A stretch of 19,412 bases of DNA from Oscillospiraceae bacterium (GTDB taxonomy: Bacteria; Bacillota; Clostridia; Oscillospirales; Oscillospiraceae): positions 1-19,412 of the forward strand of contig JAFYUG010000397.1 in assembly GCA_017558545.1 (NCBI GenBank). Direction: 5' to 3'. The notes beneath the pieces are model-generated. The model saw only the letters and a list, made by a program, of their open reading frames with translations. It had not been told where the DNA came from and made no database searches. The stretch's first letter is position 1, and every line of letters starts with the position of its first letter. The translations under genes were made by a program, and so were the position numbers. This document shows, piece by piece, positions 1-6,346 of this stretch.

Positions 1-81
1 ATAATTGAGGCCTACGAGAAAAAGGCCTTTCCCGATAAGCCCAATGCCAAAACCATGCCCGGAAAATATAAGAAAAAGTAA
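1..81 (+). CDS. phoH: PhoH-family ATPase, C-terminal end only (partial)
   Basis: The first 26 codons read in frame 1 to a TAA stop. They begin IIEAYEKK, which resembles the end of PhoH-family proteins (phosphate-starvation P-loop ATPases, probably acting on RNA), where an 'RHPLVQ-IIEAYE' segment closes the domain. A lysine-rich tail follows, ending GKYKKK. The ATPase core lies upstream of the window and cannot be inspected. The placement supports the call, since phoH directly precedes ybeY in many Firmicutes. The gap to ybeY is 15 bases, so the two are probably co-transcribed. The identification rests on a short segment plus gene order; another protein with a similar tail cannot be excluded. 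Confidence 0.6.
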   Translation: MIEAYEKKAFPDKPNAKTMPGKYKKK

Positions 82-96
82 CGGGAGAAAACATAT

Positions 97-579
97 ATGC
101 ACAAGATAGTTGTTTACAGAGAAAAGAAAAAACTCGGCCATTTTGGTGTCAAAAAGCTTCTTCGCCGCGCTGTTAATGCTGCCCTTGAAGCCGAAGGCGT
201 AGCTGAGCGCTGCTATATCAATATAATGCTCACCGATGATGAGGGCATCCATGCCATTAACAGAGAACAGAGAAATATAGACCGCCCCACAGATGTTCTC
301 AGCTTCCCCATGAATGAGCTCAAAGCAGGCGAGTTTGATAGCCGGCTTTGCGACTATGATCCCCGCGTTAAGGCCATAATGCTTGGTGACATGGTTCTCT
401 CTTTGGAGAGATGCATGGAGCAGTCTAAGGAATATGGCCATAGCTTCGATAGGGAAGTGAGCTATCTTTGCGTTCACTCCGTTTTGCATCTTTTGGGTTA
501 TGACCATTTGGATGAAGGCGAAATGAAAGCACAGATGCGCCGGCGTGAAGATGCCATCATGGTAAAAATAGGCCTTTGA
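97..579 (+). CDS. ybeY: Endoribonuclease YbeY (rRNA maturation factor)
   Basis: YbeY is a zinc-dependent single-strand endoribonuclease for 16S rRNA 3'-end maturation and ribosome quality control in the cytoplasm. The 160-residue product has the expected family length. The metal-binding signature HxxxHxxxxxH is visible at His127, His131 and His137 (HSVLHLLGYDH). The upstream family blocks are also present: RPTDVLSFPM around 63-72 and LGDMVLS around 96-102. The ATG at 97 is preceded by a GGGAGA ribosome binding site. The gene lies 15 bases after the phoH tail and 13 bases before the acyltransferase gene, so it is in a tight operon. Gene order with era, yqzL and recO downstream matches Firmicutes. 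Confidence 0.96.
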   Translation: MHKIVVYREKKKLGHFGVKKLLRRAVNAALEAEGVAERCYINIMLTDDEGIHAINREQRNIDRPTDVLSFPMNELKAGEFDSRLCDYDPRVKAIMLGDMVLSLERCMEQSKEYGHSFDREVSYLCVHSVLHLLGYDHLDEGEMKAQMRRREDAIMVKIGL

Positions 580-592
580 CGGAGAAAATATA

Positions 593-1657
593 ATGGAGAA
601 AAAAAGACTTTTTGGCCCTGACCTTGTAAGAGCCTTAGCCTGCATCTTTGTTTTGGGTGTCCATTTTTATCTCTACACCGGCTTTTATGATCGCCCTTAT
701 CAGGGCGCAGCTATGATGATTAGCGTGCCCATTCGCATGGCTTTAATGACATGCGTACCCCTTTTCATGATGCTTTCCGGCTATCTCTGCGTGGGTAAAA
801 AATGGAGCGCCGGCTATTATAAAGGCCTCATTCCCATTTTGCTTGCCTATATCGTCAGCGGCATTTTCTGCGTTGTTTTTATGCATTTTAATGAAGGCAT
901 ACCCGCAGGCCCTCTCAGTATTGCCCGCCGCCTTTTGGATTTCACCGCCGTGCCTTATGGCTGGTATGTTGAGATGTATATTGGCCTGTTTTTGATTATT
1001 CCCCTTATCAATGCAGGGTGGAATGCTCTGCCCAAGGGCGGAAAGCTCTGCATAATGCTGGCCTTCTTCCTTCTTGGTATTCTTCCCAATGTGACCAATT
1101 ATACCTATCAGCTTTTGCCCGACTTTTGGCTTGCCACCTATCCCTTGGCTTACTACACCGCAGGCGCTTGGCTGAAAGAGTATCCCGTTAAAACCAAAAG
1201 CCTATGGCTCATGCTGGGCTGGATTGCCTTCTCTTTGGCGGTTTGCCCCTTGCAGTATCATCTCTTTAAGAGCGCAAACTTCACATTCTCTCCCACAAAC
1301 TATTTCTATAGCATGTTTGTGTTTGGAGGAACATTCTGCCTTTTTGCAGCGCTCATAAGAGTGAAGGGAGAAAAGCTTCCCAAATGGCTTAAATGGTGCA
1401 TAGAGCGTATTTCCCGCCTTAGCTTTTGTATCTATATGCTCAGCTATATAGGCGATGCTATCATTTATCCCCGCCTTTGCGCTGTCGTGCCTCAGTTTGA
1501 AAATATTCTTATTTGGCATATTCCCTGCGTTATAATAAATCTCATATTCTCTGCAATTCTTGCATGGATAGTTGAGTTTATATGCGCTCAGATTATGAAG
1601 ATAGTTCCCGTTATTGAAAATAAAATTATTAAAGTTAAACCCACTTTTGAGGAATAA
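593..1657 (+). CDS. Acyltransferase-3 family integral membrane protein
   Basis: This is a 354-residue polytopic membrane protein with about ten hydrophobic segments, roughly at 11-30, 40-62, 76-98, 122-141, 150-166, 178-194, 203-221, 237-257, 271-290 and 308-335. Arg13 and His24 form the R-x10-H signature of acyltransferase-3 (OafA/WecH-type) proteins, which move acetyl or other acyl groups onto sugars or other cell-surface molecules across the membrane. The segment WYVEMYIGLFLIIP (about 124-137) is also typical. There is no SGNH domain, so it is the short membrane-only form. The ATG follows a GGAG site with 8-base spacing. The substrate cannot be read from sequence. It sits between ybeY and era, where diacylglycerol/undecaprenol kinase and cytidine deaminase genes are common in relatives. 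Lipid, teichoic acid or peptidoglycan modification are all possible. Confidence 0.85.
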   Translation: MEKKRLFGPDLVRALACIFVLGVHFYLYTGFYDRPYQGAAMMISVPIRMALMTCVPLFMMLSGYLCVGKKWSAGYYKGLIPILLAYIVSGIFCVVFMHFNEGIPAGPLSIARRLLDFTAVPYGWYVEMYIGLFLIIPLINAGWNALPKGGKLCIMLAFFLLGILPNVTNYTYQLLPDFWLATYPLAYYTAGAWLKEYPVKTKSLWLMLGWIAFSLAVCPLQYHLFKSANFTFSPTNYFYSMFVFGGTFCLFAALIRVKGEKLPKWLKWCIERISRLSFCIYMLSYIGDAIIYPRLCAVVPQFENILIWHIPCVIINLIFSAILAWIVEFICAQIMKIVPVIENKIIKVKPTFEE

Positions 1658-1703
1658 GTGTCCTTGCCCTCAAAAGAGATAATTACAAAGGAGATTACGA
1701 AAA

Positions 1704-2591
1704 ATGATTAACAAAACAGCAATGATTACCATTTGCGGCAGACCCAATGTTGGCAAGTCCACCCTGACCAATTCCTTGGTTGGTGAAAAGATAGCCATCG
1801 TTTCCAACAAGCCTCAGACCACCCGCAACCGTATAACTGCCGTTATTAACCGCGGAGATACCCAGCTTGTTATTATGGATACTCCCGGCTTCCATAAGCC
1901 CCGCACCAAGCTTGGCGACTATATGGTCAATGTTGTAAATGAGTCCATCCCCGATGTTGACCTCATTTTGCTTGTTGTTGAGCCCATTGCTAATATCGGA
2001 CCTCAGGAGGAATCCCTCATTGCCCGCATTAAGCAGAGCGGCTGTCCCGCTATGCTTATTATCAACAAGATTGATACCCTTGAAAAGGAGGCTTTGCTTG
2101 CAGTTATTGCAACCTATGCCGAAGCCCACGATTGGAAGGCCATTGTTCCCATTTCCGCAATGCGCAAGAACGGCACAGACAAGCTTCTTGAGATGATGGA
2201 AGAATATGCCGTTGATTCTCCCGCTCTTTTCCCCGAAGATATGGTCACCGATCAGCCTGATAAGCATGTTTGCGCTGAAATCGTTCGCGAAAAGCTTCTC
2301 CGCTGCCTTGATAAGGAAATTCCCCACGGCACTGCCGTTGAAGTTACCCGTTTCATAGAGCGCGACGACGAGGTTATCGAGCTTGATGTTACCATTTACT
2401 GCGAAAAGGCCAGCCATAAGGGCATTATTATCGGCAAGCATGGAGCCATGCTTAAGAAAATCGGCGAGCAGGCTCGCCGCGATGTTGAGCGTTTTATGGG
2501 CACCAAGGTATTCCTTCAGACTTGGGTAAAGGTCAAGGAAAACTGGCGCGATAGCGACGTGCTCCTTCGCAACTTCGGCTTCAGCGAATAA
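1704..2591 (+). CDS. era: GTPase Era
   Basis: Era is an essential GTPase that binds the 3' end of 16S rRNA through a KH domain and gates 30S assembly. The 295-residue protein has all five G motifs: G1 GRPNVGKS (12-19), G2 TTRNR (39-43), G3 DTPG (59-62), G4 NKID (121-124) and G5 SAMR (151-154). The C-terminal KH domain has the loop GKHGAML at 244-250 and the conserved FLQTWVKVKENWR region. The start ATG follows AAAGGAG (1687-1693) at 10-base spacing. No TTA, CTA or TCA codons occur in the gene, consistent with strong codon bias. It shares the ribosome-maturation theme with ybeY upstream. Confidence 0.98.
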   Translation: MINKTAMITICGRPNVGKSTLTNSLVGEKIAIVSNKPQTTRNRITAVINRGDTQLVIMDTPGFHKPRTKLGDYMVNVVNESIPDVDLILLVVEPIANIGPQEESLIARIKQSGCPAMLIINKIDTLEKEALLAVIATYAEAHDWKAIVPISAMRKNGTDKLLEMMEEYAVDSPALFPEDMVTDQPDKHVCAEIVREKLLRCLDKEIPHGTAVEVTRFIERDDEVIELDVTIYCEKASHKGIIIGKHGAMLKKIGEQARRDVERFMGTKVFLQTWVKVKENWRDSDVLLRNFGFSE

Positions 2592-2650
2592 TTTTCCAAT
2601 GATAATTCCCCTCTCTGTGTGAAAATATATGATCATAGGGGGACGGATAT

Positions 2651-2755
2651 ATGAAAGATAATTTTTGGGCAGTATTTCGTGATACCGGCGATATTTTCTG
2701 TTATCTGCTATGGAAAGCAGAGAGTAATCGGAAGAATAAATGTGAGGAGAAATAA
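2651..2755 (+). CDS. yqzL: YqzL-family microprotein (34 aa)
   Basis: A 34-codon reading frame begins MKDNFWAVFRDTGDIFCYLL and ends in a lysine/glutamate-rich tail. The pattern (M-x-FW-x-F-x-x-TG-x-x-x-x-YLL-x-K) matches what I recall of the YqzL family, a very short Firmicutes protein of unknown function encoded between era and recO, which is exactly this position. The ATG follows a strong AGGGGG site (2637-2642) with 8-base spacing, supporting real translation. The last bases of the gene, including the stop codon, form the left arm of a 10-bp hairpin (2746-2768). No biochemical role can be inferred; conserved placement suggests a link to Era or RecO function or to their expression. Confidence 0.82.
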   Translation: MKDNFWAVFRDTGDIFCYLLWKAESNRKNKCEEK

Positions 2756-2768
2756 CTATTATTTCTCC
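2746..2768 (+). repeat. Perfect 10-bp inverted repeat across the yqzL stop codon
   Basis: GGAGAAATAA, a CTA loop and TTATTTCTCC form a perfect 10-bp hairpin. The yqzL TAA (2753-2755) is in the left arm. The following bases are G/C-containing, with no T-run, so this is not a standard intrinsic terminator. It could be an mRNA stability or processing element, or a weak attenuator ahead of recO. Confidence 0.6.
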
Positions 2769-2793
2769 GGTTCGCATCGGGAGTTTACATACC

Positions 2794-3546
2794 ATGTTCA
2801 AGACCACAAAGGCCCTTGTGCTGAGGGAAACAAAATACAAAGAAGCGGATAAGATACTCACCGTTCTTACCTCCGATGAAGGCAAGATTACTGTGAAAGC
2901 TCGCGGCGCTTTAAGAAAAAGCTGCAAATATTCTGCCGCATCCCAAATGCTTTGTTATAGTGAAATGACCCTTTTCGGAAACAAGGGGAAATGGAGCATA
3001 AACGAAGCGGAGACCATTGAGCAGTTCCTCCCTTTGCGCGCGGATATAGAGCTGTTGTCTCTTGGCGCCTATTTCGCCGAAATGCTGGAGGCAGTCAGCG
3101 ATGAGGATATTCCCAATCCCGAAATTTTGCAGCTTGGATTAAATAGTCTTTACGCATTGAGCAGGGGGATGTATTCTCCTGCCCATATAAAAGCGGTTTT
3201 TGAACTCAGACTAATGTGCCTTTCGGGCTTTGAACCGGATCTTTATGGCTGCGTGAGCTGCGGAGAGGAAGAAATAGAAGACGCTCTTTTCTCCATAAGA
3301 GGCGGTGTTATCCATTGCCGAGGCTGCAATCCCGGCTCTCCGGGAATCAGTATGCCGGTTTGCAGGGAAGCAATTGCGGCCATGAGATATATTTGTTTCT
3401 CTGAGCCTAAGAAGATTTTCTCTTTCAGCATACCCGAAAATGCCCAAAAACAACTTTATGATGTTGCGGAGGCCTATGTAGCCTCTCAGCTGGAACGCGG
3501 CTTTTCCTCTCTTGATTATTGGAAAAGCATTAGTTACAGAGGATAA
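2794..3546 (+). CDS. recO: DNA repair protein RecO
   Basis: RecO works with RecR (and RecF) to load RecA onto SSB-covered single-stranded DNA and anneals complementary strands during gap repair. The 250-residue protein has the N-terminal OB-fold region starting MFKTTKALVLRETKYKEADK with the conserved TVLTSDEGKITVKARGALR stretch (about 23-41). A helical domain follows with a four-cysteine zinc site: C153/C156 (YGCVSC) and C175/C178 (HCRGC). All four cysteines are kept, as in Gram-positive RecO. The ATG is preceded by GGGAG at about 10-base spacing. It lies 6 bases ahead of mutS2, so the two repair genes are co-transcribed. Codon use is less biased than in era: TTA and other rarer codons occur. 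Confidence 0.95.
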   Translation: MFKTTKALVLRETKYKEADKILTVLTSDEGKITVKARGALRKSCKYSAASQMLCYSEMTLFGNKGKWSINEAETIEQFLPLRADIELLSLGAYFAEMLEAVSDEDIPNPEILQLGLNSLYALSRGMYSPAHIKAVFELRLMCLSGFEPDLYGCVSCGEEEIEDALFSIRGGVIHCRGCNPGSPGISMPVCREAIAAMRYICFSEPKKIFSFSIPENAQKQLYDVAEAYVASQLERGFSSLDYWKSISYRG

Positions 3547-3552
3547 ATTGCT

Positions 3553-5925
3553 ATGAAACTATATGAAAAATCATTAATAACTCTTGAGCTTCCTGCGGTG
3601 CTTGAGATGCTCTCCAAGGAAGCTGTCAGCATTCCTGCGAGAGAAAAATGCCTTGAAATCCGCCCCACAGCCCATGCTGCGGAGGTTAAAAGGCTTCTGG
3701 GCCAGACCAGCGCTGCCAAGGATATGATGGTGAAGCAGGGAAGTCCCAGCTTCAGCGGAGTTAAGGATGTTCGAAATGCCCTTGCCAGAGCTGATATGAG
3801 CGGTATTCTCAATACCCGCGAGCTTTTGGATATTGCAGGCGTACTCCAATGCGCCCGCCTTGCAAAGGCCTATGGCAACGGAGAGAGAATTGAAAAGAGC
3901 GATATTAATTATCTTTTCCTTTCCCTTCATGCCAATAAGTATCTTGAAGAAAAAATCCTCACCTCTATAACCGGTGAGGATGAAATTGCCGACCTTGCCA
4001 GCAAGGAACTTGCGGATATCCGCCGCAAAATGCGCGTTGCTGCAAGCAAGGTGAGAGAGGCGCTGCAGAAGATTATTTCTTCCCCCAGCTATGCAAAAGC
4101 TCTTCAGGAGCCTATTATCACAACCCGCTCCGATCGCTATGTTGTGCCTGTTAAGGCTGACCATAAAAATGCCATTCCCGGCCTTGTTCACGATATTTCC
4201 TCCTCCGGCGCCACGGTGTTCGTAGAGCCTATGGCCGCCGTTAAGGCAAATAACGAAATTCGCGAGCTTAAAGCTCAGGAGAAAAAGGAAATAGAGCGAA
4301 TTTTGATGGAGCTTAGCGCCGAATGCGCCTCCTTCAGAGACGATATTTCCGCAGACTGCATTCTTCTCATAGAGCTTGATCTCATTTTTGCCAAGGCAAA
4401 GCTCAGCTATAAACTGGATTGCGGCGAGCCTGCAATTTCCGGGAGAGAAATTAATCTTAAGCGAGCACGCCATCCTCTTTTGCCTAAGGGTACTGCTGTT
4501 CCCATAGATGTGCGCCTTGGCGGCGAGTTCGACACTGTTGTTATCACAGGACCCAATACAGGCGGTAAAACCGTTTCTATCAAAACCATAGGTCTTCTGT
4601 CCGTTATGGCCGCCTGCGGCCTTCATATTCCTGCCGCTGACGGAAGTGAGCTGCCCGTATTTGAAAAAGTATTGGCAGATATAGGCGATGAGCAGAGTAT
4701 AGAGCAAAGCTTGTCCACCTTCTCTGCTCACATGACCAATATTGTTGGCATATTGGAAGAGTGCGGAGAGAACACCTTGCTCCTTTTCGACGAGCTTGGA
4801 GCGGGCACAGATCCCACAGAAGGCGCGGCTCTTGCCATTTCCATCATAGAAAATGCCCGCAAGTGCGGCAGTCTCGTTGCGGCAACAACCCATTATGCCG
4901 AGCTTAAGGTTTATGCAACAACCACCAAGGGAGTGCAGAATGCCTCCTGCGAGTTTGATGTTGAAACCCTCAAACCTACCTATAAATTGCTTATTGGCAT
5001 TCCCGGCAAATCCAATGCCTTTGCCATCTCCAAGCGCCTTGGCCTTCCTGAGCATATAATTGACGATGCCAAGAGCAGAGTAGGCACAGAAAGCGCCAGC
5101 ATGGAAGAAGTGCTGGAAAAACTGGATTATCAACGCCAGCTTATGGAAAAGGAAAAGGACGAAATCGCAAGAAAACTGCGTGAAACCGAGGAAAATGCCA
5201 AAAAGAGCGCCCAGCTTAGAGCTGAGCTTGAGGTGCGTCTTGAAAAAGCGGAAATCAAGGCTAAGCGAGAAGCTAAAATTATCCTTGATGACGCACGCAG
5301 ACAGGCCGAACAGGTTTTTGATGAGCTGGACCGCATCAGAAAAATGGAGAAGGGTGAGCGCGACCACCTTGCTGTTAACGAGGCCAGAGCTGCTCTTAGA
5401 CGCAGCATGAACGAAGCTGAGGATAGTCTTGCCCGAAGCATGGAAAAGCCTCAGGAGCGCAAAGAATCCGCCAGAGAGATAAGAGTTGGCGATACTGTTG
5501 AAATTCGTTCCATGGGCATTAAAGCTGATGTTATCGCCATCGGTTCCGATAGAGTTCTTTCTTTGCAGGCAGGCATAATGAAGGTAAGCGCCCGGGAAGA
5601 TGAAGTTCTGCTTATAGATAAGCCCAAGGTTGAGAAGAAATCTGTTGCAGAGAAATCTGCCGCAGCTCTTCGTTCCCTCAGTGTTTCTCCCGAGGTTGAC
5701 CTTAGAGGCATGATGGTGGATGAAGCTCTCCTTGCCATGGAGAGATATCTGGATAGCGCTGTTATGGCGAAGCTTAAAACCGTTACCATTATCCACGGAA
5801 AGGGTACAGGTGCTCTCAGACAGGCAGTTCAAAAAGAGCTCAAGCAAAATCGTTACGTTAAAAATTATCGTCTTGGACGTTATGGCGAGGGTGAGATGGG
5901 CGTAACTGTAGTTGAACTCAAGTGA
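3553..5925 (+). CDS. mutS2: Endonuclease MutS2 (Smr-domain MutS homologue)
   Basis: MutS2 lacks the mismatch-recognition domain of MutS and acts in recombination control and, in Firmicutes, in rescue of collided ribosomes. The 790-residue protein is full length. N-terminal clamp/lever helices run from 1 to about 290. The ATPase has Walker A GPNTGGKT at 333-340, the dimer motif near STFSAHM (388-394), Walker B LLLFDELGAGTDPT (409-422) and a THYAE switch. A charged coiled coil spans about 510-610. A KOW-like VGDTVEIRSMG segment lies near 645-655. The C-terminal Smr nuclease domain has VDLRG (715-719) and HGKGTG (748-753). The gene overlaps nothing and starts 6 bases after recO. The rare codons CTA, TCA and TTA occur only at positions 3, 7 and 8. 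Confidence 0.97.
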   Translation: MKLYEKSLITLELPAVLEMLSKEAVSIPAREKCLEIRPTAHAAEVKRLLGQTSAAKDMMVKQGSPSFSGVKDVRNALARADMSGILNTRELLDIAGVLQCARLAKAYGNGERIEKSDINYLFLSLHANKYLEEKILTSITGEDEIADLASKELADIRRKMRVAASKVREALQKIISSPSYAKALQEPIITTRSDRYVVPVKADHKNAIPGLVHDISSSGATVFVEPMAAVKANNEIRELKAQEKKEIERILMELSAECASFRDDISADCILLIELDLIFAKAKLSYKLDCGEPAISGREINLKRARHPLLPKGTAVPIDVRLGGEFDTVVITGPNTGGKTVSIKTIGLLSVMAACGLHIPAADGSELPVFEKVLADIGDEQSIEQSLSTFSAHMTNIVGILEECGENTLLLFDELGAGTDPTEGAALAISIIENARKCGSLVAATTHYAELKVYATTTKGVQNASCEFDVETLKPTYKLLIGIPGKSNAFAISKRLGLPEHIIDDAKSRVGTESASMEEVLEKLDYQRQLMEKEKDEIARKLRETEENAKKSAQLRAELEVRLEKAEIKAKREAKIILDDARRQAEQVFDELDRIRKMEKGERDHLAVNEARAALRRSMNEAEDSLARSMEKPQERKESAREIRVGDTVEIRSMGIKADVIAIGSDRVLSLQAGIMKVSAREDEVLLIDKPKVEKKSVAEKSAAALRSLSVSPEVDLRGMMVDEALLAMERYLDSAVMAKLKTVTIIHGKGTGALRQAVQKELKQNRYVKNYRLGRYGEGEMGVTVVELK

Positions 5926-5963
5926 CAAATGCATTATGCAGCTATAAAAAAGCCGATAGCATA

Positions 5964-5992
5964 TTGACTGGAAAACGAAGTTTTGATAGAAT
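5964..5992 (+). promoter_or_regulatory. Sigma-A-type promoter for the HPr gene
   Basis: TTGACT (5964-5969), a 17-base spacer and TAGAAT (5987-5992) make a near-consensus housekeeping promoter. A start near 5999 would give a leader of roughly 27 bases to the HPr ATG. It separates HPr from the mutS2 operon. No terminator is evident after mutS2, so read-through from upstream may also occur. Confidence 0.8.
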
Positions 5993-6026
5993 GTATGCGT
6001 ACAATTTTCGTTAAGGAGTGACGAAT

Positions 6027-6290
6027 ATGGTCATTAAGAGTGTCACCATTAATAATCAGGTTGGTCTTCATGCAAGACCTGCAACTTTCTTCATTCAGAA
6101 GGCAAACGAGTTCAGATGCAGCATCTGGGTTGAAAAAGATGATCGCAAGGTCAATGCTAAGAGCCTTCTTGGTGTCCTCAGCCTCGGTATTGTTTGCGGC
6201 ACCACTGTGAACATCATTGCTGACGGTGTTGACGAAAAGCGCGCAGCCGATGAGCTCGCAGAGCTGGTCAACTCCAAGTTCGAAGAGTGA
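6027..6290 (+). CDS. ptsH: Phosphocarrier protein HPr
   Basis: HPr relays phosphate from enzyme I to sugar-specific enzyme II complexes of the phosphotransferase system and, in Firmicutes, signals carbon state through Ser46 phosphorylation by HPr kinase. The 87-residue product has both key sites: His15 in GLHARPA and Ser46 in NAKSLLGVLSLGI. With His15 present it is an HPr rather than a Crh. I chose ATG 6027 because AAGGAG (6013-6018) lies 8 bases before it; a GTG at 6018 overlaps that site and cannot be the start. It has its own promoter and terminator, so it is monocistronic. No enzyme I gene is adjacent. Codon use is highly biased, as expected for an abundant protein. Confidence 0.96.
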   Translation: MVIKSVTINNQVGLHARPATFFIQKANEFRCSIWVEKDDRKVNAKSLLGVLSLGIVCGTTVNIIADGVDEKRAADELAELVNSKFEE

Positions 6291-6307
6291 TATTAATATC
6301 ATATTAG

Positions 6308-6340
6308 GGGGCGTGTATTTTCTTACACGCCCCAATTTTA
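6308..6340 (+). terminator. Intrinsic terminator after HPr
   Basis: GGGGCGTGTA (6308-6317), the loop TTTTCT and TACACGCCCC (6324-6333) form a perfect 10-bp stem, followed by AATTTTAATT. The T-tract is moderate rather than strong. The structure ends only a few bases before the uvrC ATG at 6347, so uvrC expression must pass through it unless a cryptic promoter exists. Confidence 0.85.
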
Positions 6341-6346
6341 ATTAAA

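Noticed and set aside
1695..2927. A 410-codon open frame on the minus strand opposite era, yqzL and recO
   Set aside because: Same cause: it is in register with era, which lacks TTA/CTA/TCA codons. No family resemblance in the translation.
3574..5934. A 786-codon open frame on the minus strand covering all of mutS2
   Set aside because: It is in exact register with the mutS2 codons and stays open only because mutS2 avoids TTA, CTA and TCA. The translated product has no recognisable domain. It is a codon-bias shadow.
5941..5960. GCTAT...ATAGC pairing as a mutS2 terminator
   Set aside because: Only 5 bp, with no T-run after it; it is directly followed by the HPr -35 box.
6018..6026. GTG start for HPr three codons upstream
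   Set aside because: It overlaps the ribosome binding site, and ATG 6027 places His15 and Ser46 at their canonical numbers.
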